From Streptomyces sp. NBC_01306 (GTDB lineage Bacteria > Actinomycetota > Actinomycetes > Streptomycetales > Streptomycetaceae): 64,000 nt of DNA. Below, in pieces: positions 40,721 to 49,154 of the stretch. Where the stretch lies: assembly GCF_026340465.1 (NCBI RefSeq), contig NZ_JAPEPC010000001.1, forward strand, positions 3,560,001 through 3,624,000. Direction: 5' to 3'. A model generated the notes under the pieces. It was not told where the DNA came from, ran no database searches, and saw only the letters and a list, made by a program, of their open reading frames with translations. Each line of letters opens with the position of its first letter. Position 1 is the stretch's first letter. A program made the translations under genes and the position numbers.

Positions 40721-41458
40721 TCAGCGCCGGCGACGACGTCGGCGCTGCCGGCATTGCTGTGGTGCCTGGTCTGCCGGGTGCGGCAGATGGCGCTTGATCT
40801 CAGCTGTGTCCTCGCTGAGATCAGACAGCCGTACGCTCATGGCGCCGACGACGCGGTTCGTGGCGTCGAGCCGTCGGTCCAGCGACTCCAGGCGGTCCGA
40901 CACGACCTCCAGGCGATCCGACATCCGGGCCAGCACGGGGCCCAGCTCCTGTAGCGCGTGGCCGGCCTCGGTCATCGCGGACTCCAGCTGGGTGACGCGG
41001 CGGTCGAGCCCGTCGAAACGGGGGTCCGACGCCGGCGCCCGGTGCTGCTCCTCGGTGTCGAGGAGGTAGCTCCGCACGCGACGGGCGACTTCGCTGTCGC
41101 GCAGCAGCATGGCGATGTTGAGGACAGTCCGCCGGGTGTGAACCGTGAGGCCCGACCGGGGCTGTGGATAACTCAGGCCGTGCCAGGGCAAGGGGGACAG
41201 GTTGTCCCCCTTGAATTCTTCGAGGTCAGAGCCTTGCAGGACGCGCAGTCCGTTTGAGGCGAGCTCCTCACGGTGCCGTTGGGTCACCTTCTTGATGACC
41301 TCTGTGGATACGTCGAAGTACCGCGCCACATCCTGGGTACGGAGATGAATCCCGTCCGGCAGCAGTGCGAGCGCCTTGACCTTGTCCAGGACGTCGACGC
41401 GCCCCAGATGGTCCGCGCGCAGCGCGCGCGATTCGAGCAGGGCGATTTCGGTTGGCAT
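40721..41458 (-). CDS. Phage antirepressor-like DNA-binding protein with coiled-coil tail
   Basis: A 245-residue protein I recognise only loosely. The N-terminal half (LPDGIHLRTQDVARYFDVST, EVIKKVTQRHREEL) looks like a helix-turn-helix. HTRRTVLNIAMLLRDSEVAR followed by RVRSYLLDTEEQ resembles the segment seen in phage antirepressor-type proteins, where a similar 'MLLRDS.VA..VR..LL' stretch occurs. Residues about 140-225 are a heptad-rich coiled coil (ARMSDRLEVVSDRLESLDRR). The C-terminus ends in seven arginines. Such genes occur as isolated copies in Streptomyces chromosomes and are not proof of a prophage; no phage genes are nearby. Role unknown. Confidence 0.65.
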   Translation of the reverse strand: MPTEIALLESRALRADHLGRVDVLDKVKALALLPDGIHLRTQDVARYFDVSTEVIKKVTQRHREELASNGLRVLQGSDLEEFKGDNLSPLPWHGLSYPQPRSGLTVHTRRTVLNIAMLLRDSEVARRVRSYLLDTEEQHRAPASDPRFDGLDRRVTQLESAMTEAGHALQELGPVLARMSDRLEVVSDRLESLDRRLDATNRVVGAMSVRLSDLSEDTAEIKRHLPHPADQAPQQCRQRRRRRRR

Positions 41459-41684
41459 GGATGAGCCTGCCGTTCATGGTCATTCGTGCATGACAGTGAC
41501 GGCCCTCTCCCCGGGCTTCAGGGGTGGAGATCCGCTCATCTACGTCACGTACTCAATGACCGGCCCGGCTTCCGCCTCGGCACCGGCACTCCCCGACTTC
41601 ACGCGCTCTCGTCGCCTCGAACCCCAGTTGCCTCCACGCGCACTGACCAACGACCTGACAGTCGTACAAGTCACGCGCCCACCC

Positions 41685-42971
41685 TCACCCGACGGTCTGG
41701 ACCTTCCTGTCCCGGGCCGCGAACAGGCCCACCACCAGGGCCGCCGCGCACACCCCGAGCACCAGCGCGATCGGCAGGGTCCAACTGCCCGTCGCCTGGT
41801 ACACGGCGCCGGCCGTGAGCGGGCCGACCGCGGCGAGGAGGTAGCCGATCGTCTGCGCCATCCCGGACAGCCGCGCCGCCGTCTGCGCGTCGCCGGACCG
41901 CAGCACGATCAGCGTCAGGGCCAGCCCCACCGCGCCGCCCTGCCCGACACCCAGCACGGCCGACCACAGCCAGGCACCCGACACCGGGGCGATCATCAGG
42001 CCCGCGTAGCCGACCGCCACCATCGAGGTGACCAGCACGATCAGCGGGCGCTGACGGCGCATACGGCCGGCCAGCAGCGGTACGCCGAAGGCCCCGGCTA
42101 CCTGGATCAGGTTGTTGAACGCGAAGATCACGCCCGCTGTCGAGCGGCTCATCCCGTGGTCCGTGAAGATCGTCGGCATCCAGGCGATCAGCACGTACGA
42201 CCAGAGCGACTGGAGGCCCATGAACAGCGTGACCTGCCAGGCCAGCGCCGACCGCCAGATGCTCCTGGCCGGTCCCGTGTGCGCCGGCGTGACGCGTACC
42301 TCGTGGCCGGTACGGCCGCGGGCGATCAGCACCTGCGGCAGCCATGCCACCGCGGCGACCACGGCCAGCAGCGACCAGAAGGCCAGCGACGCCTGCCAGC
42401 TGTTTCCGAACGCCTTCTCCAGCGGGACCGAGGCCGCGGCGCAGAGGGTGGCGCCGCCGATCATCGCGCCGGTGTAGACGGAGGTCATCGACGCGGCCCG
42501 GTCCGGGAAGTCCCGCTTGATCAGCCCCGGCATCAGGACGTTCAGCAGGGCTATCGCGGTGCCGGCCAGCACTCCGCCGCCGTACAGGGCGAACACGGAC
42601 GGCAGGACCCGGACCAGAATGCCGACGCCGAGCAGGACCAGCGCGCACAGCAGAACCACCTCGGTACCGAACCGGCGGGCCAGCCACGGGGCGATCATCG
42701 CGCCCACTCCGAGGAACAGCACCGGCACGGAGGTGACCAGGCTCGACGCCGTCGACGAGAGGCCGAACGTGCTGCTGATCTCGCCGATGAGAGGTGACAC
42801 GCTCGCCAGCGCCGCCCGCATGTTGAGCGAGGCCAGCACGATGCCGATGAAGAGCACCGCGGGGTGGGCGATCAGGGCGCGCCGTGCGGCGGCCCCCTCG
42901 CGGGACGGCCGGACGTCGGCCTCGGCGTCGGGAAGCAGTTGATCCAGGTCCGGGCGGGGCACGTCAGGCAC
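41685..42971 (-). CDS. MFS transporter, CynX/NimT family
   Basis: A 428-residue major facilitator with 12 spans after a 37-residue cytoplasmic N-terminus. FIGIVLASLNMRAALASVSP and LIGEISSTFGLSSTASSLVT are the N-terminal signature of the CynX/NimT (cyanate / 2-nitroimidazole) transporter group. GLIKRDFPDRAASMTSVYTG is the helix 4-5 loop. This group is annotated for cyanate or nitroimidazole transport, but the substrates of actinobacterial members are unknown. The FadR-type regulator gene starting at 43714 is upstream on the same strand, 68 bp away, and probably controls it. Confidence 0.88.
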   Translation of the reverse strand: MPDVPRPDLDQLLPDAEADVRPSREGAAARRALIAHPAVLFIGIVLASLNMRAALASVSPLIGEISSTFGLSSTASSLVTSVPVLFLGVGAMIAPWLARRFGTEVVLLCALVLLGVGILVRVLPSVFALYGGGVLAGTAIALLNVLMPGLIKRDFPDRAASMTSVYTGAMIGGATLCAAASVPLEKAFGNSWQASLAFWSLLAVVAAVAWLPQVLIARGRTGHEVRVTPAHTGPARSIWRSALAWQVTLFMGLQSLWSYVLIAWMPTIFTDHGMSRSTAGVIFAFNNLIQVAGAFGVPLLAGRMRRQRPLIVLVTSMVAVGYAGLMIAPVSGAWLWSAVLGVGQGGAVGLALTLIVLRSGDAQTAARLSGMAQTIGYLLAAVGPLTAGAVYQATGSWTLPIALVLGVCAAALVVGLFAARDRKVQTVG

Positions 42972-43039
42972 CTCTCAGCGTTTCTCTTCGTGTGTCGGTG
43001 GTGCTGCGGGTGGCAGGGCGGGGCGGGTGGGGCGCCTGG

Positions 43040-43714
43040 TCAGCGGCCCACCAGTCGGCGGACGACATCCATCGGTACCTGGAGCAGTGCGCGGGCAGCC
43101 TGTTCCGCCGCTGCCGGGTCACCGCTCTCGATCGCGTCCACCAGGGCCTCGTGGGCGGTGATGTCGATCGGCGGCATCTGCTGGTCGCCGAGGGCGGCGA
43201 CCAGGGATTCGTGCATCTGGGTCGAGAAGAAGCGGTAGACCTCGGCGAACGTGGTGTTGTGCGTGGCCTCCACCACCCCCAGGTGGAAGGCGAGGTCGGC
43301 GTCGGCCGCCCGGTCGCCGTGCTCGTGGAGGGTGCCGAGGGCTTCGCGCAGCCAGTCGAGGTCCGCCGCGTCCCTGCGGACGGCTGCCAGCCTGGCGGCC
43401 TCCGTCTCCAGGGCGACCCGCAGCTCCAGGATGTCCAGCACGCCCGCGTGGCTCATCGTGCGGAGAACGGCGGAGGGGTCGGCGGTGGAGCGTACGAAGG
43501 TGCCGTTGCCCTGGCGGGACTCCAGGAGCCCGGCGTGCACCAGGACGCGTACCGCCTCGCGGACGGTGTTACGTCCCACGCCGAGCTGCTCGGCGAGGTC
43601 GTGCTCGGTGGGAATGCGGTCGCCCACGGACCACTCCCCGTCGGTCAGCTGGTCCCGCAGTTGTTGGACGACGGTGTCCACGAGGGAGTGCCGTCCTGCC
43701 GCACGCAGTGCCAT
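43040..43714 (-). CDS. FadR/GntR family transcriptional regulator
   Basis: A 224-residue GntR-type regulator of the FadR (FCD) subfamily. The winged helix is at residues 10-75 (LVDTVVQQLRDQLTDGEWSV, then LGVGRNTVREAVRVLVHAGLL). The all-helical FCD effector domain spans about 85-215, with LDILELRVALETEAARLAA and likely metal/ligand residues in DADLAFHLGVVEATHN and ITAHEALVDAI. The ATG at 43714 is used rather than the upstream ATG, which lies in the promoter region. It sits upstream of the CynX-type transporter and likely regulates it in response to a small carboxylate. CAGTCATCCTACAACTG, an imperfect palindrome just upstream (about 43780-43796), is a candidate operator. Confidence 0.87.
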   Translation of the reverse strand: MALRAAGRHSLVDTVVQQLRDQLTDGEWSVGDRIPTEHDLAEQLGVGRNTVREAVRVLVHAGLLESRQGNGTFVRSTADPSAVLRTMSHAGVLDILELRVALETEAARLAAVRRDAADLDWLREALGTLHEHGDRAADADLAFHLGVVEATHNTTFAEVYRFFSTQMHESLVAALGDQQMPPIDITAHEALVDAIESGDPAAAEQAARALLQVPMDVVRRLVGR

Positions 43715-43840
43715 CTCGTCGCCCCTTGTTCGTTGAGCCTTGTTCATCGAGCGTGGTATCCGGGTCACCCGGTTGCCCAGTCATCCTACAACTGACCCAA
43801 GGGGTCGGAGGTCGACCGGACCAGCCGCCCATGTGTTCTA

Positions 43841-43940
43841 CCGATCACCCGGCCGGTCGGGCACCCGGCCGGCTGGCTACCCGGCCACCGGATCACCCCG
43901 CCACCGGATCACCCGGCCACCGGTCACCCGCGCCACCCAC
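43841..43940. repeat. Imperfect CCGGCCACCGGATCAC repeats
   Basis: The 269-bp gap between the FadR-type gene and the HAD gene holds at least four imperfect copies of a 15-17-bp unit resembling CCGGCCACCGGATCACC. They lie in non-coding DNA upstream of the regulator gene. Confidence 0.6.
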
Positions 43941-43983
43941 CGGATGTCCGGGCCAGCCGAACCCCCGGGCGCCCCCCAGCCGT

Positions 43984-44796
43984 TCAGCCCTGGAGCAGCC
44001 GTTCCAGTACCACAGCGATGCCGTCGTCCTCGTTGGACGTGGTGACCTCGTCCGCCACGGCCTTCAGGGAGTGATGGGCGTTGGCCATCGCCACCCCGTG
44101 CGCCGCCCAGCCGAACATCGGGATGTCGTTGGGCATGTCCCCGAAGGCGATCGTGTCCGCGGCCGTGAGCTTCAGGCGCCGGGCTGCCAGCGACAGGCCC
44201 TTCGCCTTGCTCAGCCCGAGCGGCAGGATCTCGACCACGCCCTCACCCGCCATGACCACGTCCACCAGGTTCCCGACGGACTGCCGCACGATCTCCGCCA
44301 GCGCGTCGTCGCTCAGCTCCGGGTGCTGTATGTAGACCTTGTTGATCGGCGCGGACCACAGCTCGTCCCGGTCCTCGAACCGCGCCACGGCCAGCAGACC
44401 CTCACTCGTCCGGTAGCCGGCGCCCACCAGCACTTCGCCGTCGAGGCCGTCCTGGCTCACGGCCAGCGCCAGCGGACCGGTCTCCGTCTCGATCTTGGCG
44501 AGCGCGACGGCGGCCAGCTTGCGGTCCAGGGTGACGGAGGTGAGCAGCCGGTGCTCACCCGCGTGATAGACCTGCGCCCCCTGCGCACACACCGCGAGGC
44601 CCTCGTAACCGAGGCTGTCGAGGATGTGCCGGGTCCATGGAGCCGCCCGGCCCGTGACGATGATGTGCGCCGCCCCCGCCGCCGTCACCGCGGTCAGTGC
44701 GGCGCGGGTGCGCTCGGAGACCGAACCGTCGTCACGCAGCAGCGTGCCGTCGAGGTCGGTCGCGATCAACCGGTAGGGCAGAGCGGGGGTCGTCAC
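43984..44796 (-). CDS. Cof-type HAD phosphatase coupled to serS
   Basis: A 270-residue HAD-IIB hydrolase. The start is the GTG at 44796, whose last bases overlap the serS stop codon (GTGA), so translation is coupled to seryl-tRNA synthetase. Motif I is ATDLDGTLLRDD near residue 11. Motif II is HIIVTGRAAPW. The motif III lysine is in LGLSKAKGLSLAARR near 197. Motif IV is IAFGDMPNDIPMF near 217. The C2 cap is about residues 80-185. It is a paralogue of the HAD at 29700-30554. Why a broad sugar-phosphate phosphatase is coupled to serS is unknown. Confidence 0.88.
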   Translation of the reverse strand: MTTPALPYRLIATDLDGTLLRDDGSVSERTRAALTAVTAAGAAHIIVTGRAAPWTRHILDSLGYEGLAVCAQGAQVYHAGEHRLLTSVTLDRKLAAVALAKIETETGPLALAVSQDGLDGEVLVGAGYRTSEGLLAVARFEDRDELWSAPINKVYIQHPELSDDALAEIVRQSVGNLVDVVMAGEGVVEILPLGLSKAKGLSLAARRLKLTAADTIAFGDMPNDIPMFGWAAHGVAMANAHHSLKAVADEVTTSNEDDGIAVVLERLLQG

Positions 44797-46070
44797 TTGG
44801 ACGTGGGCTCCAGAGTCTCTCGTCCGCCGAGGTAGGGCCGCAGCACCGGCGGGACCCGGACCGAGCCGTCGGCGAGCTGGTGGTTCTCCAGGATCGCCAC
44901 GATGGTGCGCGGTACGGCGCAGAGCGTGCCGTTGAGCGTCGCCAGCGGCTGGACCTTCTTGCCGTCGCGCATCCGGACCGACAGGCGCCGCGCCTGGAAG
45001 CCGTCGCAGTTGGACGCCGACGTCAGCTCGCGGTACTTGCCCTGCGTCGGGATCCACGCTTCACAGTCGAACTTCCTGGAGGCCGAAGAGCCCAGGTCGC
45101 CGGTCGCCACGTCGATCACCTGGAAGGGCAGCTCAAGGCTGGTCAGCCACTGCTTCTCCCACTCCAGGAGCCGCTGGTGCTCGGCGGCCGCGTCGTCGGG
45201 GTGCACGTACGAGAACATCTCGACCTTGTTGAACTGGTGCACCCGGAAAATGCCCCGGGTGTCCTTCCCGTACGTGCCGGCCTCGCGGCGGTAGCAGGGC
45301 GAGAACCCCGCGTACCGCAGCGGCAGTTCACCGGCGTCGATGATCTCGTCCATGTGGTACGCGGCGAGGGGGACCTCGGAGGTGCCCACCAGGTAGTAGT
45401 CGTCCTTCTCCAGGTGGTAGACGTTCTCGGCTGCCTGGCCGAGGAAGCCGGTGCCCTCCATGGCGCGCGGGCGGACCAGCGCCGGTGTCAGCATCGGGAT
45501 GAACCCGGCCTCGGTGGCCTGCGCGACCGCCGCGTTGACCAGGGCCAGTTCGAGCAGCGCGCCGATGCCCGTCATGTAGTAGAAGCGCGAGCCCGACACC
45601 TTCGCGCCGCGCTCCGTGTCGATGGCCCGCAGGGCCTCGCCGAGCTCCAGGTGGTCCTTGGGCTCGAAGCCCTCGGCCGCGAAGTCGCGGATGGTCCCGT
45701 GTGTCTCCAGGACGGTGAAGTCCTCCTCGCCGCCGACCGGGACGTCGGGGTGGACCAGGTTGCCGAGCTGGAGCAGCAGGCGCTTGGTCTCCTCGTCGGC
45801 CTCGTTCTGCTCGGCGTCGGCCGCCTTGACGGAGGCTGCGAGCTGCCCCGTCTTCTTGAGCAGCTCGGCCTTCTCGTCACCCGAGGCCTTGGGGATCAGC
45901 TTGCCGAGCGTCTTCTGCTCGGAGCGGAGTTCGTCGAACCGGAGTCCGGACGACCTGCGCCGCTCGTCGGCGGAGAGCAGGGCGTCGACAAGAGCGACGT
46001 CCTCTCCACGGGCGCGCTGGGAGGCGCGAACACGGTCGGGGTCCTCACGGAGCAGGCGAAGGTCAATCAC
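44793..46070 (-). CDS. serS: Seryl-tRNA synthetase
   Basis: A 425-residue class II seryl-tRNA synthetase: charges tRNA-Ser (and tRNA-Sec where present) with serine. The N-terminal tRNA-binding coiled coil covers about residues 28-105 (LVDALLSADERRRSSG). The catalytic core has the serine-binding TSEVPLAAYH near 229, motif 2 PCYRREAGTYGKDTRG near 256-271, and motif 3 elements TSASNCDGFQARRL near 340. The ATG at 46070 places MIDLRLLREDPDRVRAS at the start, the universal SerRS N-terminus. It is followed by the HAD gene with a 4-bp overlap and preceded by a 701-bp non-coding region. Confidence 0.96.
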   Translation of the reverse strand: MIDLRLLREDPDRVRASQRARGEDVALVDALLSADERRRSSGLRFDELRSEQKTLGKLIPKASGDEKAELLKKTGQLAASVKAADAEQNEADEETKRLLLQLGNLVHPDVPVGGEEDFTVLETHGTIRDFAAEGFEPKDHLELGEALRAIDTERGAKVSGSRFYYMTGIGALLELALVNAAVAQATEAGFIPMLTPALVRPRAMEGTGFLGQAAENVYHLEKDDYYLVGTSEVPLAAYHMDEIIDAGELPLRYAGFSPCYRREAGTYGKDTRGIFRVHQFNKVEMFSYVHPDDAAAEHQRLLEWEKQWLTSLELPFQVIDVATGDLGSSASRKFDCEAWIPTQGKYRELTSASNCDGFQARRLSVRMRDGKKVQPLATLNGTLCAVPRTIVAILENHQLADGSVRVPPVLRPYLGGRETLEPTSK

Positions 46071-46771
46071 CCCACCAGGCTACCGTTGCCCGCTTCCCGC
46101 ACTCGACTTGATATTCACTGTGCTGCATCTCCAGTGCCGCTTTGTCCGTATTGATCCACTATCTATGGAATGGTGGAGCGGGGTGGGATATCCCGGCGGC
46201 GGCGCCGCGTGCCCCTCGTCGGCCGGAGGTCAATAAAGGTGACCGATTCCCCGGAACGAAGCATTCCGGGTGAAACCGTTGACTCATTTCCCTTGCGCCG
46301 GGCGGGACTTGGGCTCGCTTGTCCACAGGAATCCACAGCCTGGATTAGTTATCCACAGGCTGTGTGGGAAATCTGTGGATGGCGAAGGAGATGGTTCCGA
46401 AAGCCCCACGGTCAACCGACTGTTCGCTGGAATTTCCCCTTCAAACCCCCTGCGCATCCTCATTCAGGGGGGAATTGATCGCTCTAAAGGGTTGATCAGT
46501 GGAATTGGGGTGACAGTGCCCCACCTGCGGAGCTGTGGACGGAAGTGCCGTCACTAGGGCGATTTGTCGACCATGTCGACTTGGCCTGTCGACTTGTCCC
46601 CAGGTCGAGACGGAGCCTGTGGATAACTTTTCCGGAGTGCGGAAATCGGGACGTACGACGATTACGCGCGGCGATTACGCGGTTCACGTACGCCGACGTC
46701 AGGCCCGGGCCGGTCCCCGGCCGGGCTCCCGGTCGGACCCGGCCGCCTCCCCCCCCCAGCAGGCTCCCGGG
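46071..46771. other. Long non-coding region between serS and pheA
   Basis: 701 bp with lower GC than the surroundings and no credible gene; frames crossing it lack Streptomyces codon bias. It must contain the serS promoter (its left part) and holds several DnaA-box-like 9-mers (46319-46626). Confidence 0.7.
46319..46626. other. Dispersed cluster of DnaA-box-like 9-mers
   Basis: TTGTCCACA (46319-46327, perfect), GAATCCACA (46329-46337, two mismatches), TTATCCACA (46349-46357, perfect), TGTGGATGG (46374-46382) and TGTGGACGG (46534-46542) as weak reverse boxes, and TGTGGATAA (46618-46626, perfect reverse TTATCCACA). Confidence 0.65.
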
Positions 46772-47707
46772 TCAGGCCCGGCCGTCCTCGCTGCGTGCCA
46801 GCCAGTCCGACGCCGCCACGAACTCCGCGTCCGATGTGCCGGACCGCAGCGCCCGTACGTCCTGAGGCGTCACCCCGGCCCGCGGGTACGAACCGAGGAA
46901 CCGCACCTCGGGGCAGCTCCGCTTGAGCCCCATGAGCGCCTCGCCCACCCGGCGGTCCGAGATATGGCCCTCCGCGTCGATGGCGAAGCAGTAGTTGCCG
47001 ATGCCCTCGCCCGTCGGCCGCGACTGGAGGAGCATCAGGTTGACCCCCCGCACCGCGAACTCCTGAAGGATTTCGAGCAGTGCGCCGGGATGGTCCTCGC
47101 GCTGCCAGACGACCACCGACGTCTTGTCGGCGCCGGTCGGTGCCGCGGGCCGGGCGGGGCGCCCCACCAGGACGAAGCGCGTCTCCGCGTTCTGCGCGTC
47201 GTGGATCTCGGTGATCAGCGGTTCGAGCCCGTACGTGGCGGCGGCGAACTCACCGGCGAAGGCCGCGTCGTACCGGCCTTCCTGTACGAGCCGTGCGCCG
47301 TCCGCATTGGACGCGGACGACTCCCACACGGCCTCCGGGAGGTTGGCCCGCAGCCAGTTCCGTACCTGGGGCTGGGCGACGGGGTGCCCCGTCACCGTCT
47401 TCACATCGGACAGCTTCGTGCCGGGCCGCACCAGCAGCGCGAAGGCGATCGGCAGCAGCACCTCGCGGTAGATCATCAGCGGCTCGCCGCCCGACAGCTC
47501 GTCGAGGGTCGCCGTGACGCCGCCCTCGACGGAGTTCTCGATCGGTACGAGCGCCGCTGCGGCCTCCCCGGTCCGTACCGCGTCGAGCGCGGCCGGTACG
47601 GACACCATCGGGACGAGTTCGCGGGTGGCGGCCTCGGGGAGCGTGCGCAGGGCCGCCTCGGTGAACGTGCCTTCGGGGCCCAGATAGGTGAAGCGAGTGG
47701 CTGACAT
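46772..47707 (-). CDS. pheA: Prephenate dehydratase
   Basis: A 311-residue monofunctional prephenate dehydratase, converting prephenate to phenylpyruvate in phenylalanine biosynthesis. The catalytic domain runs about residues 4-185: TYLGPEGTFTEAALR, VPIENSVEGGVTATLD near 55-70, and VTGHPVAQPQVRNWL near 105. An ACT regulatory domain follows at about 200-280 (SVVVWQREDHPGALLEILQE, then QSRPTGEGIGNYCFAID), which binds phenylalanine for feedback control. The ATG at 47707 gives the standard MSATRFTYLG start. No chorismate mutase domain is fused. The hisC-family aminotransferase at 20379 could supply the final transamination. Confidence 0.94.
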   Translation of the reverse strand: MSATRFTYLGPEGTFTEAALRTLPEAATRELVPMVSVPAALDAVRTGEAAAALVPIENSVEGGVTATLDELSGGEPLMIYREVLLPIAFALLVRPGTKLSDVKTVTGHPVAQPQVRNWLRANLPEAVWESSASNADGARLVQEGRYDAAFAGEFAAATYGLEPLITEIHDAQNAETRFVLVGRPARPAAPTGADKTSVVVWQREDHPGALLEILQEFAVRGVNLMLLQSRPTGEGIGNYCFAIDAEGHISDRRVGEALMGLKRSCPEVRFLGSYPRAGVTPQDVRALRSGTSDAEFVAASDWLARSEDGRA

Positions 47708-47873
47708 ACGGTCACCCTAATGGGCCGAACGCCCCGCGTCCGGGGGCGCCGGACAGGAGCGATCGCGTACCGGCCGGTCGGCGCCCGGCCCCGCCTGCCG
47801 CCTGCCGATCAGCGTCCGGGTACCGCGTACCGTTCACCGCCGACCGCTCACCGCCCGGCCGCAGGCCTCGTGG

Positions 47874-49148
47874 TCAGTGGCCTTCGAGGAGGCGCTGGCC
47901 CACGTACTCGCCGGGCCCGGCAGCCCCCGGCACCGCGAAGAGTCCGCTGGACTCGTGCCGGATGAACGTGGACAGCGCGTCGCCGCGGTCCAGCTTCCGC
48001 TGCACCGGTACGAAGCCCTGTGCCGGATCGGCCTGCCAGCAGACGAAGAGCAGCCCGGCGTCCGGTGTGCCGTCCTGGCCGATTCCGTCGTGGTACGAGA
48101 AGGTGCGCCGCAGCAGCGCCGCACCGCCGTTCTGTTCGGGGGCCGAGATCCGGGCATGGGCGTTGTCGGGGATGACGAACTTGCCGTCCGGGCCGACCTT
48201 GGTCAGATCCATGGCGGTCGTCTCGGTGCCTCCTGTCAGCGGGGCGCCGTCCTTCTTCCGCCGCCCGATGACCTGCTCCTGCTTCCCCAGCGGAAGCTTC
48301 TCCCAGTCGTCGAGGAGCATCCGGATCCGGCGTACGACGGCGTACGAGCCGCCCGCCATCCACTCCGGCTGCGCGCCCGCGCCCTTGCCGCCACCCGCCG
48401 GGACGAAGATGCGCCGGTCGAAGTTGCTGTCCGAGGGTTTGGGGTTCCCCGTCCCGTCGATCTGGCCCATCAGATTGCGGACGGTCATCGGCTTGGCGGT
48501 CGCGCCGGGCGAGCGGTTGAAACCGTTCATCTGCCAGCGGACCCGGGCCGCTGAACCCGCCTCGTTCTGGAGTGCGCGCAGAGCGTGGAAGGCGACGAGC
48601 GGGTCGTCGGCGCCGATCTGCACCCACAGATCGCCGTTGCTGCGCTTGGCGTCCAGGTGGTCGGAGGCGAAGTCCGGCAGCGGGTCGAGCTGGGTGGGGC
48701 GCTGCGCGGTCAGTCCCGTACGGCTGAAGAAGGACCGTCCGAAGCCGAAGGTGACCGTGAGGGAGGACGGGCCCGCGTCGAGCGCGATCCCGGTGTCGTC
48801 GCCGGTCGGCTCGCCCGCCATCATCCGCTCTGTACTCGCCGACCAGCGGCGCAGCAGCGCCGTGGCCTGGGTGCGGCCGGCGCCGGCCGCCAGGTCGAAG
48901 GCGATCAGATACCCGGTGGACTGGGCGGGTGTGGTGATGCCCGCCTGGTGCGCGGCCCCGGTGGAACCGCCGCTCTTCCCCGAGCTGTGGAAGGCCACCT
49001 CGGTTGAGCCGACAGTCGTCAGCGCGGTCGCCGGAGCCGCCTCGGTCGCCGCGTGCGCTGCTGCTCCGCCGGCGGCGCCCACCACGAGGCCGCCTGCGCC
49101 CACAGCGCCCGCGGTCCCGAGCAGCCGCCTCCTGGAGATGTCGTTCAT
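47874..49148 (-). CDS. dtpA: Tat-exported dye-decolourising peroxidase (DtpA-like)
   Basis: A 424-residue DyP-type haem peroxidase. The twin-arginine signal SRRRLLGTAG is at residues 5-14, with an Ala-rich hydrophobic stretch and likely cleavage near 34. The DyP signature GQIDGTGNP holds the distal Asp. DNAHARISAPEQNGG holds the proximal haem His, followed by the distal Arg in LRRTFSYHDG. Position at the end of the Sco-ECuC-CopCD run matches DtpA of S. coelicolor/lividans, the peroxidase needed for maturation of the copper oxidase GlxA during morphogenesis. It starts 6 bp after the CopC-CopD stop, so it is the last gene of the operon. Confidence 0.88.
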   Translation of the reverse strand: MNDISRRRLLGTAGAVGAGGLVVGAAGGAAAHAATEAAPATALTTVGSTEVAFHSSGKSGGSTGAAHQAGITTPAQSTGYLIAFDLAAGAGRTQATALLRRWSASTERMMAGEPTGDDTGIALDAGPSSLTVTFGFGRSFFSRTGLTAQRPTQLDPLPDFASDHLDAKRSNGDLWVQIGADDPLVAFHALRALQNEAGSAARVRWQMNGFNRSPGATAKPMTVRNLMGQIDGTGNPKPSDSNFDRRIFVPAGGGKGAGAQPEWMAGGSYAVVRRIRMLLDDWEKLPLGKQEQVIGRRKKDGAPLTGGTETTAMDLTKVGPDGKFVIPDNAHARISAPEQNGGAALLRRTFSYHDGIGQDGTPDAGLLFVCWQADPAQGFVPVQRKLDRGDALSTFIRHESSGLFAVPGAAGPGEYVGQRLLEGH

Positions 49149-49154
49149 TGCTGG

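Noticed and set aside
41163..41171. Additional single DnaA-box-like TGTGGATAA
   Set aside because: A lone match inside a coding sequence; not part of a cluster.
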